From Climacium dendroides (lineage: Eukaryota; Streptophyta; Bryopsida; Hypnales; Climaciaceae): DNA of 64,000 bases. Positions 38,390 to 51,421 of the stretch are shown here, one piece after another; the stretch's first letter is position 1; the number at the start of each line of letters is the position of its first letter. A program made the translations under genes and the position numbers. A model generated the notes under the pieces. That model made no database searches. It saw nothing but the letters and a program-made list of their open reading frames with translations, and was not told where the DNA came from. The stretch lies in the NCBI GenBank assembly GCA_950106755.1, contig CATNNA010000006.1:1116001-1180000 (forward strand), in the 5' to 3' direction.

Positions 38390-40894
38390 AAACCAATAAA
38401 TTATATCGGTTTGACGTGCAAGCATGTCCAAAAACGTAACACACAAGTTGCAATTGTTCAAAATAATTAGAATTCATGGAAATACTTAATTTTAAGGCAA
38501 CCCAGTCTATTGCTTTCCTGCACTGTCTTCTTCATTTGATATGGATCTCAAAACTAATACTCTAGAATTGATGCTGTATTTAATTCAAACCAAACCAATA
38601 AATTATATCGGTTTGACGTGCAAGCATGTCCAAAAACGTAACACACAAGTTGCAATTGTTCAAAATAATTAGAATTCATGGAAATACTTAATTTTAAGGC
38701 AACCCAGTCTATTGCTTTCCTACACTGTCTTTGACATTTGAAATGGATTTCAAAACAAATACTCTAGAAATCATGCTGTATTTAACAAAACCCAAACCAA
38801 TAAATTATATCGGTTTGACGTGCAAGCATGTCCAAAAACGTAACACACAAATTGCAATTGTTCAAAATAATTAGGATTCATGGAAAAACTTAATTTTAAG
38901 ACAACCCAATCTATTGCTTTCCTACACTGTCTTCTTCATTTGATATGGATTTCAAAACAAATACTCTACAAATCGTGCTGTATTTAATACAAACCAAACC
39001 AATAAATTATATCGGTTTGACGTGCAAGCATGTCCAAAAACATAACACAGAAGTTGCAATTGTTCAAAATATTTAGGATTCATGGGAAAACTTAATTTTA
39101 AGACAACCCAGTCTATTGCTTTCCTACAGTGTCTTCTTCATTTGATATGGATTTCAAAACAAATACTCTAGAAATCGTGCTGTATTTAATACAAACCAAA
39201 CCAATAAATTATATCGGTTTGACGTGCAAGCATGTCCAAAAACGTAACACAGAAATTGCAATTGTTCAAAATATTTAGGATTCATGGAAAAACTTAATTT
39301 TAAGACAACCCAGTCTATTGCTTTCCTACAGTGTCTTCTTCATTTGATATGGATTTCAAAACAAATACTCTAGAAATCGTGCTGTGTTTAATACAAACCA
39401 AACCAATTAATTATATCGGTTTGACGTGCAAGCATGTCCAAAAACGTAACACACAAGTTGCAATTGTTCAAAATAATTAGGATTCATGGAGAAACTTAAC
39501 TTTAAGACAAACCAGCCTATTGCTTTCCTACACTGTCTTCTTCATTTGATATGGATTTCAAAACAAATACTCTAGAAATCATGCTGTATTTAATGAAACC
39601 CAAACCAATAAATTATATCGGTTTGACGTACAAGCATGTCCAAAAACGTAACACACAAGTTGCAATTGTTCAAAATAATTAGGATTCATGGTAAAACTTA
39701 ACTTTAAGACAACCCAGCCTATTGCTTTCCTACACTGTCTTCTTCATTTGAAATGGATTTCAAAACAAATATTCTAGAAATTGTGCTGTATTTAATACAA
39801 ACCAAACCAATAAATTATACCGGTTTGACGTGCAAGCATGTCCAAAAACGTAACACAGAAGTTGCAATTGTTCAAAATAATTAGGATTCATGGAAAAACT
39901 TAATTTTAAGACAACACAGTCTATTGCTTTCCTACAGTGTCTTCTTCATTTGAAATGGATTTCAAAACAAATACTCTAGAAATCGTGCTGTGTTTAATAC
40001 AAACCAAACCAATAAATTATATCGGTTTGACGTGCAAGCATGTCCAAAAACGTAACACACAAGTTGCAATTGTTCAAAATAATTAGGATTCATGGAGAAA
40101 CTTAACTTTAAGACAAACCAGCCTATTGCTTTCCTACACTGTCTTCTTAATTTGAAATGGATTTCAAAACAAATACTCTAGAAATCATGCTGTATTTAAT
40201 GAAACCCAAACCAATAAATTATATCGGTTTGACGTACAAGCATGTCCAAAAACGTAACACACAAGTTGCAATTGTTCAAAATAATTAGAATTCATGGAAA
40301 TACTTAATTTTAAGACAACCCAGCCTATTGCTTTCATACACTGTCTTTGACATTTGATATGGATTTCAAAACAAATACTCTAGAAATCATGCTGTATTTA
40401 ATAAAACCCAAACCAATAAATTATATCGGTTTGACGTGCAAGCATGTCCAAAAACGTAACACACAAGTTGCAATTGTTCAAAATAATTAGAATTCATGGA
40501 AATACTTAATTTTAAGACAACCCAGCCTATTGCTTTCATCCACTGTCTTTGACATTTGATATGGATTTCAAAACAAATACTCTAGAAACCATGCTGTATT
40601 TAATAAAACCCAAACCAATAAATTATATCGGTTTGACGTGCAAGCATGTCCAAAAACGTAACACACAAGTTGCAATTGTTCAAAATAATTAGGATTCATG
40701 GAAAAACTTAATTTTAAGACAACCCAGTCTATTGCTTTCCTATAGTGTCTTCTTCATTTGATATGGATTTCAAAACAAATACTCTAGAAATCATGCTGTA
40801 TTTAGCAAAACCCAAACCAATAAATTATATCGGTTTGACGTGCAAGCATGTCCAAAAACGTAACACACAAGTTGCAATTGTTCAAAATAATTAG
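38390..40894. repeat. Long duplicated block of array 2, copy 1 (pair at 42228-44732)
   Basis: About 2.5 kb that recurs 3838 bp (19 units) downstream with no difference that I noticed. Shared rare markers include CATGGGAAAAC (39081 and 42919), TTATACCGG (near 39816 and 43654), GACGTACAAG (near 39626 and 43464) and CCAATTAATTATATCGG. Identity ends on the left at ATAAAACCC versus ATTCAAACC, and on the right at TTAGAATTC versus TTAGGATTC. Confidence 0.85.
38737..38754. repeat. 18-bp dyad in array-2 units (example)
   Basis: TTTGAAAT and ATTTCAAA are perfect 8-base arms around a GG spacer. Units with TTTGAAATGG carry the perfect form. The commoner TTTGATATGG units have one mismatch in the left arm. 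The site recurs once per unit. It shares the core TCATTTGAAA with the dyad of array 1 in units where TTCATTTGAAATGG is present. Function is unknown. Confidence 0.7.
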
Positions 40895-42691
40895 AATTCA
40901 TGGAAATACTTAATTTTAAGGCAACCCAGTCTATTGCTTTCCTGCACTGTCTTCTTCATTTGATATGGATCTCAAAACTAATACTCTAGAATTGATGCTG
41001 TATTTAATTCAAACCAAACCAATAAATTATATCGGTTTGACGTGCAAGCATGTCCAAAAACGTAACACACAAGTTGCAATTGTTCAAAATAATTAGAATT
41101 CATGGAAATACTTAATTTTAAGGCAACCCAGTCTATTGCTTTCCTGCACTGTCTTCTTCATTTGATATGGATCTCAAAACTAATACTCTAGAATTGATGC
41201 TGTATTTAATTCAAACCAAACCAATAAATTATATCGGTTTGACGTGCAAGCATGTCCAAAAACGTAACACACAAGTTGCAATTGTTCAAAATAATTAGAA
41301 TTCATGGAAATACTTAATTTTAAGGCAACCCAGTCTATTGCTTTCCTACACTGTCTTTGACATTTGAAATGGATTTCAAAACAAATACTCTAGAAATCAT
41401 GCTGTATTTAACAAAACCCAAACCAATAAATTATATCGGTTTGACGTGCAAGCATGTCCAAAAACGTAACACACAAATTGCAATTGTTCAAAATAATTAG
41501 AATTCATGGAAATACTTAATTTTAAGACAACCCAGCCTATTGCTTTCATACACTGTCTTTGACATTTGATATGGATTTCAAAACAAATACTCTAGAAATC
41601 ATGCTGTATTTAATAAAACCCAAACCAATAAATTATATCGGTTTGACGTGCAAGCATGTCCAAAAACGTAACACACAAGTTGCAATTGTTCAAAATAATT
41701 AGAATTCATGGAAATACTTAATTTTAAGACAACCCAGCCTATTGCTTTCATCCACTGTCTTTGACATTTGATATGGATTTCAAAACAAATACTCTAGAAA
41801 CCATGCTGTATTTAATAAAACCCAAACCAATAAATTATATCGGTTTGACGTGCAAGCATGTCCAAAAACGTAACACACAAGTTGCAATTGTTCAAAATAA
41901 TTAGGATTCATGGAAAAACTTAATTTTAAGACAACCCAGTCTATTGCTTTCCTATAGTGTCTTCTTCATTTGATATGGATTTCAAAACAAATACTCTAGA
42001 AATCATGCTGTATTTAGCAAAACCCAAACCAATAAATTATATCGGTTTGACGTGCAAGCATGTCCAAAAACGTAACACACAAGTTGCAATTGTTCAAAAT
42101 AATTAGAATTCATGGAAATACTTAATTTTAAGGCAACCCAGTCTATTGCTTTCCTGCACTGTCTTCTTCATTTGATATGGATCTCAAAACTAATACTCTA
42201 GAATTGATGCTGTATTTAATTCAAACCAAACCAATAAATTATATCGGTTTGACGTGCAAGCATGTCCAAAAACGTAACACACAAGTTGCAATTGTTCAAA
42301 ATAATTAGAATTCATGGAAATACTTAATTTTAAGGCAACCCAGTCTATTGCTTTCCTGCACTGTCTTCTTCATTTGATATGGATCTCAAAACTAATACTC
42401 TAGAATTGATGCTGTATTTAATTCAAACCAAACCAATAAATTATATCGGTTTGACGTGCAAGCATGTCCAAAAACGTAACACACAAGTTGCAATTGTTCA
42501 AAATAATTAGAATTCATGGAAATACTTAATTTTAAGGCAACCCAGTCTATTGCTTTCCTACACTGTCTTTGACATTTGAAATGGATTTCAAAACAAATAC
42601 TCTAGAAATCATGCTGTATTTAACAAAACCCAAACCAATAAATTATATCGGTTTGACGTGCAAGCATGTCCAAAAACGTAACACACAAATT
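40268..42691. repeat. 6-unit higher-order repeat (1212 bp), two copies
   Basis: Copies at 40268-41479 and 41480-42691. The rare pair of units with GATCTCAAAACTAATAC and TAGAATTGATGCTG occurs at 40991 and 41193 in the first copy and at 42203 and 42405 in the second, exactly 1212 bp apart. TTTCATCCACTG and TTTCCTATAGTG recur at the same spacing. The tandem sits between and overlaps the two 2.5-kb duplicated blocks, so the events are nested. Confidence 0.85.
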
Positions 42692-44732
42692 GCAATTGTT
42701 CAAAATAATTAGGATTCATGGAAAAACTTAATTTTAAGACAACCCAATCTATTGCTTTCCTACACTGTCTTCTTCATTTGATATGGATTTCAAAACAAAT
42801 ACTCTACAAATCGTGCTGTATTTAATACAAACCAAACCAATAAATTATATCGGTTTGACGTGCAAGCATGTCCAAAAACATAACACAGAAGTTGCAATTG
42901 TTCAAAATATTTAGGATTCATGGGAAAACTTAATTTTAAGACAACCCAGTCTATTGCTTTCCTACAGTGTCTTCTTCATTTGATATGGATTTCAAAACAA
43001 ATACTCTAGAAATCGTGCTGTATTTAATACAAACCAAACCAATAAATTATATCGGTTTGACGTGCAAGCATGTCCAAAAACGTAACACAGAAATTGCAAT
43101 TGTTCAAAATATTTAGGATTCATGGAAAAACTTAATTTTAAGACAACCCAGTCTATTGCTTTCCTACAGTGTCTTCTTCATTTGATATGGATTTCAAAAC
43201 AAATACTCTAGAAATCGTGCTGTGTTTAATACAAACCAAACCAATTAATTATATCGGTTTGACGTGCAAGCATGTCCAAAAACGTAACACACAAGTTGCA
43301 ATTGTTCAAAATAATTAGGATTCATGGAGAAACTTAACTTTAAGACAAACCAGCCTATTGCTTTCCTACACTGTCTTCTTCATTTGATATGGATTTCAAA
43401 ACAAATACTCTAGAAATCATGCTGTATTTAATGAAACCCAAACCAATAAATTATATCGGTTTGACGTACAAGCATGTCCAAAAACGTAACACACAAGTTG
43501 CAATTGTTCAAAATAATTAGGATTCATGGTAAAACTTAACTTTAAGACAACCCAGCCTATTGCTTTCCTACACTGTCTTCTTCATTTGAAATGGATTTCA
43601 AAACAAATATTCTAGAAATTGTGCTGTATTTAATACAAACCAAACCAATAAATTATACCGGTTTGACGTGCAAGCATGTCCAAAAACGTAACACAGAAGT
43701 TGCAATTGTTCAAAATAATTAGGATTCATGGAAAAACTTAATTTTAAGACAACACAGTCTATTGCTTTCCTACAGTGTCTTCTTCATTTGAAATGGATTT
43801 CAAAACAAATACTCTAGAAATCGTGCTGTGTTTAATACAAACCAAACCAATAAATTATATCGGTTTGACGTGCAAGCATGTCCAAAAACGTAACACACAA
43901 GTTGCAATTGTTCAAAATAATTAGGATTCATGGAGAAACTTAACTTTAAGACAAACCAGCCTATTGCTTTCCTACACTGTCTTCTTAATTTGAAATGGAT
44001 TTCAAAACAAATACTCTAGAAATCATGCTGTATTTAATGAAACCCAAACCAATAAATTATATCGGTTTGACGTACAAGCATGTCCAAAAACGTAACACAC
44101 AAGTTGCAATTGTTCAAAATAATTAGAATTCATGGAAATACTTAATTTTAAGACAACCCAGCCTATTGCTTTCATACACTGTCTTTGACATTTGATATGG
44201 ATTTCAAAACAAATACTCTAGAAATCATGCTGTATTTAATAAAACCCAAACCAATAAATTATATCGGTTTGACGTGCAAGCATGTCCAAAAACGTAACAC
44301 ACAAGTTGCAATTGTTCAAAATAATTAGAATTCATGGAAATACTTAATTTTAAGACAACCCAGCCTATTGCTTTCATCCACTGTCTTTGACATTTGATAT
44401 GGATTTCAAAACAAATACTCTAGAAACCATGCTGTATTTAATAAAACCCAAACCAATAAATTATATCGGTTTGACGTGCAAGCATGTCCAAAAACGTAAC
44501 ACACAAGTTGCAATTGTTCAAAATAATTAGGATTCATGGAAAAACTTAATTTTAAGACAACCCAGTCTATTGCTTTCCTATAGTGTCTTCTTCATTTGAT
44601 ATGGATTTCAAAACAAATACTCTAGAAATCATGCTGTATTTAGCAAAACCCAAACCAATAAATTATATCGGTTTGACGTGCAAGCATGTCCAAAAACGTA
44701 ACACACAAGTTGCAATTGTTCAAAATAATTAG
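42228..44732. repeat. Long duplicated block of array 2, copy 2 (pair at 38390-40894)
   Basis: The second member of the 19-unit-spaced pair, matching by eye over about 2.5 kb. Since ordinary neighbouring units differ at several sites, near-identity over twelve consecutive units points to one recent segmental duplication, not unit-by-unit conversion. Confidence 0.85.
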
Positions 44733-45671
44733 GATTCATGGAAAAACTTAACTTTAAGACAAACCAGCCTATTGCATTCCTACACTCTCTTTGACATTTG
44801 ATATGGATTTCAAAACAAATACTCTAGAAATCATGCTGTATTTAATAAAACCCAAACCAATAAATTATATCGGTTTGACGTGCAAGCATGTCCAAAAACG
44901 TAACACACAAGTTGCAATTGTTCAAAATAATTAGAATTCATGGAAATACTTAATTTTAAGGCAACCCAGTCTATTGCTTTCCTACACTGTCTTTGACATT
45001 TGAAATGGATTTCAAAACAAATACTCTAGAAATCATGCTGTATTTAACAAAACCCAAACCAATAAATTATATCGGTTTGACGTGCAAGCATGTCCAAAAA
45101 CGTAACACACAAGTTGCAATTGTTCAAAATAATTAGGATTCATGGAAAAACATAACTTTAAGACAAACCAGTCTATTGCTTTCTTACAGGGTCTTCTTCA
45201 TTTGATATGGATTTCAAAACAAATACTCTAGAAACCATGCTGTATTTAATAAAACCCAAACCAATAAATTATATCGGTTTGACGTGCAAGCATGTCCAAA
45301 AACGTAACACACAAGTTGCAATTGTTCAAAATAATTAGAATTCATGGAAATACTTAATTTTAAGACAACCCAGCCTATTGCTTTCATACACTGTCTTTGA
45401 CATTTGATATGGATTTCAAAACAAATACTCTAGAAATCATGTTGTATTTAATAAAACCCAAACCAATAAATTATATCGGTTTGACGTGCAAGCATGTCCA
45501 AAAACGTAACACACAAGTTGCAATTGTTCAAAATAATTAGGACTCATGGAAAAACTTAACTTTAAGACAAACCAGTCTATTGCTTTCCTATAGTGTCTTC
45601 TTCGTTTGATATGGATTTCAAAACAAATACTCTAGAAATCATGCTGTATTTAATAAAACCCAAACCAATAA

Positions 45672-46983
45672 ATTATATCGGTTTGACGTGCAAGCATGTC
45701 CAAAAACGTAACACACAAGTTGCAATTGTTCAAAATAATTAGAATTCATGGAAATACTTAATTTTAAGACAACCCAGCCTATTGCTTTCATACACTGTCT
45801 TTGACATTTGATATGGATTTCAAAACAAATACTCTAGAAATCATGCTGTATTTAATAAAACCCAAACCAATAAATTATATCGGTTTGACGTGCAAGCATG
45901 TCCAAAAACGTAACACACAAGTTGCAATTGTTCAAAATAATTAGGATTCATGGAAAAACTTAACTTGAAGACAAACCAGTCTATTGCTTTCCTATAGTGT
46001 CTTCTTCGTTTGATATGGATTTCAAAACAAATACTCTAGAAATCATGCTGTATTTAATAAAACCCAAACCAATAAATTATATCGGTTTGACGTGCAAGCA
46101 TGTCCAAAAAAATAACACACAAGTTGCAATTGTTCAAAATAATTAGGATTCATGGATAAACTTAACTTTAAGACAAACCAGCCTATTGCATTCCTACACT
46201 CTCTTTGACATTTGATATGGATTTCAAAACAAATACTCTAGAAATCATGCTGTATTTAATAAAACCCAAACCAATAAATTATATCGGTTTGACGTGCAAG
46301 CATGTCCAAAAACGTAACACACAAGTTGCAATTGTTCAAAATAATTAGAATTCATGGAAATACTTAATTTTAAGGCAACCCAGTCTATTGCTTTCCTACA
46401 CTGTCTTTGACATTTGAAATGGATTTCAAAACAAATACTCTAGAAATCATGCTGTATTTAACAAAACCCAAACCAATAAATTATATCGGTTTGACGTGCA
46501 AGCATGTCCAAAAACGTAACACACAAGTTGCAATTGTTCAAAATAATTAGGATTCATGGAAAAACATAACTTTAAGACAAACCAGTCTATTGCTTTCTTA
46601 CAGGGTCTTCTTCATTTGATATGGATTTCAAAACAAATACTCTAGAAATCATGCTGTATTTAACAAAACCCAAACCAATAAATTATATCGGTTTGACGTG
46701 CAAGCATGTCCAAAAACGTAACACACAAGTTGCAATTGTTCAAAATAATTAGGATTCATGGAAAAACATAACTTTAAGACAAACCAGTCTATTGCTTTCT
46801 TACAGGGTCTTCTTCATTTGATATGGATTTCAAAACAAATACTCTAGAAATCATGCTGTATTTAATAAAACCCAAACCAATAAATTATATCGGTTTGACG
46901 TGCAAGCATGTCCAAAAACGTAACACACAAGTTGCAATTGTTCAAAATAATTAGGATTCATGGAAAAACTTAACTTTAAGACA
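45672..46983. repeat. Duplicated block of array 2 (pair at 48702-50013)
   Basis: About 1.3 kb repeated 3030 bp (15 units) downstream. The rare CCAAAAAAATAACACAC variant is at 46111 and 49141, and CATGGATAAAC, CTTACAGGGTC and CTTGAAGAC recur at the same spacing. The left limit is set by CCAATAAATT versus CCAATACATT, and the right limit by ACAAACCAG versus ACAACCCAG. Confidence 0.78.
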
Positions 46984-48798
46984 AACCAGTCTATTGCTTT
47001 CCTATAGTGTCTTCTTCGTTTGATATGGATTTCAAAACAAATACTCTAGAAATCATGCTGTATTTAATAAAACCCAAACCAATAAATTATATCGGTTTGA
47101 CGTGCAAGCATGTCCAAAAACGTAACACACAAGTTGCAATTGTTCAAAATAATTAGGATTCATGGAGAAACTTAACTTTAAGACAAACCAGCCTATTGCT
47201 TTCCTACACTGTCTTCTTAATTTGAAATGGATTTCAAAACAAATACTCTAGAAATCATGCTGTATTTAATAAAACCCAAACCAATAAATTATATCGGTTT
47301 GACGTGCAAGCATGTCCAAAAACGTAACACACAAGTTGCAATTGTTCAAAATAATTAGGATTCATGGAGAAACTTAACTTTAAGACAAACCAGCCTATTG
47401 CTTTCCTACACTGTCTTCTTAATTTGAAATGGATTTCAAAACAAATACTCTAGAAATCATGCTGTATTTAATGAAACCCAAACCAATAAATTATATCGGT
47501 TTGACGTACAAGCATGTCCAAAAACGTAACACACAAGTTGCAATTGTTCAAAATAATTAGAATTCATGGAAATACTTAATTTTAAGACAACCCAGCCTAT
47601 TGCTTTCATCCACTGTCTTTGACATTTGATATGGATTTCAAAACAAATACTCTAGAAACCATGCTGTATTTAATAAAACCCAAACCAATAAATTATATCG
47701 GTTTGACGTGCAAGCATGTCCAAAAACGTAACACACAAGTTGCAATTGTTCAAAATAATTAGGATTCATGGAAAAACTTAATTTTAAGACAACCCAGTCT
47801 ATTGCTTTCCTATAGTGTCTTCTTCATTTGATATGGATTTCAAAACAAATACTCTAGAAATCATGCTGTATTTAGCAAAACCCAAACCAATAAATTATAT
47901 CGGTTTGACGTGCAAGCATGTCCAAAAACGTAACACACAAGTTGCAATTGTTCAAAATAATTAGGATTCATGGAAAAACTTAACTTTAAGACAAACCAGC
48001 CTATTGCATTCCTACACTCTCTTCTTCATTTGATATGGATTTCAAAACAAATACTCTATAAATCATGCTGTATTTAATAAAACCCAAACCAATAAATTAT
48101 ATCGGTTTGACGTGCAAGCATGTCCAAAAACGTAACACACAAGTTGCAATTGTTCAAAATAATTAGAATTCATGGAAATACTTAATTTTAAGGCAACCCA
48201 GTCTATTGCTTTCCTACACTGTCTTTGACATTTGAAATGGATTTCAAAACAAATACTCTAGAAATCATGCTGTATTTAACAAAACCCAAACCAATAAATT
48301 ATATCGGTTTGACGTGCAAGCATGTCCAAAAACGTAACACACAAGTTGCAATTGTTCAAAATAATTAGAATTCATGGAAAAACTTAACTTTAAGACAACC
48401 CAGTCTATTGCTTTCCTACAGGGTCTTCTTCATTTGATATGGATTTCAAAACAAATACTCTAGAAATCATGCTGTATTTAATAAAACCCAAACCAATAAA
48501 TTATATCGGTTTGACGTGCAAGCATGTCCAAAAACGTAACACACAAGTTGCAATTGTTCAAAATAATTAGGATTCATGGAAAAACTTAACTTTAAGACAA
48601 CCCAGTCTATTGCTTTCCTACAGGGTCTTCTTCATTTGATATGGATTTCAAAACAAATACTCTAGAAATCATGCTGTATTTAATAAAACCCAAACCAATA
48701 CATTATATCGGTTTGACGTGCAAGCATGTCCAAAAACGTAACACACAAGTTGCAATTGTTCAAAATAATTAGAATTCATGGAAATACTTAATTTTAAG
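46978..48798. repeat. Duplicated block of array 2, copy 1 (pair at 51422-53242)
   Basis: About 1.8 kb repeated 4444 bp (22 units) downstream. Shared markers include CTCTATAAATC (ending near 48060 and 52504), CATGGAGAAAC twice in succession, and CCAATACATTATATCGG near the right end. The one difference I noticed is GCATTTCC near 52563 where this copy has GCATGTCC. Confidence 0.82.
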
Positions 48799-51244
48799 AC
48801 AACCCAGCCTATTGCTTTCATACACTGTCTTTGACATTTGATATGGATTTCAAAACAAATACTCTAGAAATCATGCTGTATTTAATAAAACCCAAACCAA
48901 TAAATTATATCGGTTTGACGTGCAAGCATGTCCAAAAACGTAACACACAAGTTGCAATTGTTCAAAATAATTAGGATTCATGGAAAAACTTAACTTGAAG
49001 ACAAACCAGTCTATTGCTTTCCTATAGTGTCTTCTTCGTTTGATATGGATTTCAAAACAAATACTCTAGAAATCATGCTGTATTTAATAAAACCCAAACC
49101 AATAAATTATATCGGTTTGACGTGCAAGCATGTCCAAAAAAATAACACACAAGTTGCAATTGTTCAAAATAATTAGGATTCATGGATAAACTTAACTTTA
49201 AGACAAACCAGCCTATTGCATTCCTACACTCTCTTTGACATTTGATATGGATTTCAAAACAAATACTCTAGAAATCATGCTGTATTTAATAAAACCCAAA
49301 CCAATAAATTATATCGGTTTGACGTGCAAGCATGTCCAAAAACGTAACACACAAGTTGCAATTGTTCAAAATAATTAGAATTCATGGAAATACTTAATTT
49401 TAAGGCAACCCAGTCTATTGCTTTCCTACACTGTCTTTGACATTTGAAATGGATTTCAAAACAAATACTCTAGAAATCATGCTGTATTTAACAAAACCCA
49501 AACCAATAAATTATATCGGTTTGACGTGCAAGCATGTCCAAAAACGTAACACACAAGTTGCAATTGTTCAAAATAATTAGGATTCATGGAAAAACATAAC
49601 TTTAAGACAAACCAGTCTATTGCTTTCTTACAGGGTCTTCTTCATTTGATATGGATTTCAAAACAAATACTCTAGAAATCATGCTGTATTTAACAAAACC
49701 CAAACCAATAAATTATATCGGTTTGACGTGCAAGCATGTCCAAAAACGTAACACACAAGTTGCAATTGTTCAAAATAATTAGGATTCATGGAAAAACATA
49801 ACTTTAAGACAAACCAGTCTATTGCTTTCTTACAGGGTCTTCTTCATTTGATATGGATTTCAAAACAAATACTCTAGAAATCATGCTGTATTTAATAAAA
49901 CCCAAACCAATAAATTATATCGGTTTGACGTGCAAGCATGTCCAAAAACGTAACACACAAGTTGCAATTGTTCAAAATAATTAGGATTCATGGAAAAACT
50001 TAACTTTAAGACAACCCAGTCTATTGCTTTCCTACAGGGTCTTCTTCATTTGATATGGATTTCAAAACAAATACTCTAGAAATCATGCTGTATTTAATAA
50101 AACCCAAACCAATACATTATATCGGTTTGACGTGCAAGCATGTCCAAAAACGTAACACACAAGTTGCAATTGTTCAAAATAATTAGAATTCATGGAAATA
50201 CTTAATTTTAAGACAACCCAGCCTATTGCTTTCATACACTGTCTTTGACATTTGATATGGATTTCAAAACAAATACTCTAGAAATCATGCTGTATTTAAT
50301 AAAACCCAAACCAATAAATTATATCGGTTTGACGTGCAAGCATGTCCAAAAACGTAACACACAAGTTGCAATTGTTCAAAATAATTAGGATTCATGGAAA
50401 AACTTAACTTGAAGACAAACCAGTCTATTGCTTTCCTATAGTGTCTTCTTCGTTTGATATGGATTTCAAAACAAATACTCTAGAAATCATGCTGTATTTA
50501 ATAAAACCCAAACCAATAAATTATATCGGTTTGACGTGCAAGCATGTCCAAAAAAATAACACACAAGTTGCAATTGTTCAAAATAATTAGGATTCATGGA
50601 TAAACTTAACTTTAAGACAAACCAGCCTATTGCATTCCTACACTCTCTTTGACATTTGATATGGATTTCAAAACAAATACTCTAGAAATCATGCTGTATT
50701 TAATAAAACCCAAACCAATAAATTATATCGGTTTGACGTGCAAGCATGTCCAAAAACGTAACACACAAGTTGCAATTGTTCAAAATAATTAGAATTCATG
50801 GAAATACTTAATTTTAAGGCAACCCAGTCTATTGCTTTCCTACACTGTCTTTGACATTTGAAATGGATTTCAAAACAAATACTCTAGAAATCATGCTGTA
50901 TTTAACAAAACCCAAACCAATAAATTATATCGGTTTGACGTGCAAGCATGTCCAAAAACGTAACACACAAGTTGCAATTGTTCAAAATAATTAGGATTCA
51001 TGGAAAAACATAACTTTAAGACAAACCAGTCTATTGCTTTCTTACAGGGTCTTCTTCATTTGATATGGATTTCAAAACAAATACTCTAGAAATCATGCTG
51101 TATTTAACAAAACCCAAACCAATAAATTATATCGGTTTGACGTGCAAGCATGTCCAAAAACGTAACACACAAGTTGCAATTGTTCAAAATAATTAGGATT
51201 CATGGAAAAACATAACTTTAAGACAAACCAGTCTATTGCTTTCT
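48417..51244. repeat. 7-unit higher-order repeat (1414 bp), two copies
   Basis: Copies at 48417-49830 and 49831-51244, identical by eye, with identity running on to about 51420. CCAATACATT recurs at about 48697 and 50111, and the AAAAAATAACACAC variant at 49141 and 50555, both 1414 bp apart. The CTTACAGGGTC pair of units also recurs in order. Confidence 0.85.
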
Positions 51245-51421
51245 TACAGGGTCTTCTTCATTTGATATGGATTTCAAAACAAATACTCTAGAAATCATGC
51301 TGTATTTAATAAAACCCAAACCAATAAATTATATCGGTTTGACGTGCAAGCATGTCCAAAAACGTAACACACAAGTTGCAATTGTTCAAAATAATTAGGA
51401 TTCATGGAAAAACTTAACTTG

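Larger units (their letters stand above)
37350..44050. repeat. Junction-proximal part of array 2 with private variants
   Basis: Units here often read ATACAAACCAAACC (near 37370, 37572, 37774, 37976, 38986, 39188, 39390 and in duplicated copies up to about 43840). The rest of the array reads ATAAAACCCAAACC or ACAAAACCCAAACC. AATCGTGCTG is also confined to this part; elsewhere the site is AATCATGCTG or AACCATGCTG. I see neither variant beyond about 44 kb. Greater variation near an array edge is the usual result of less frequent homogenising exchange there. Confidence 0.72.
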
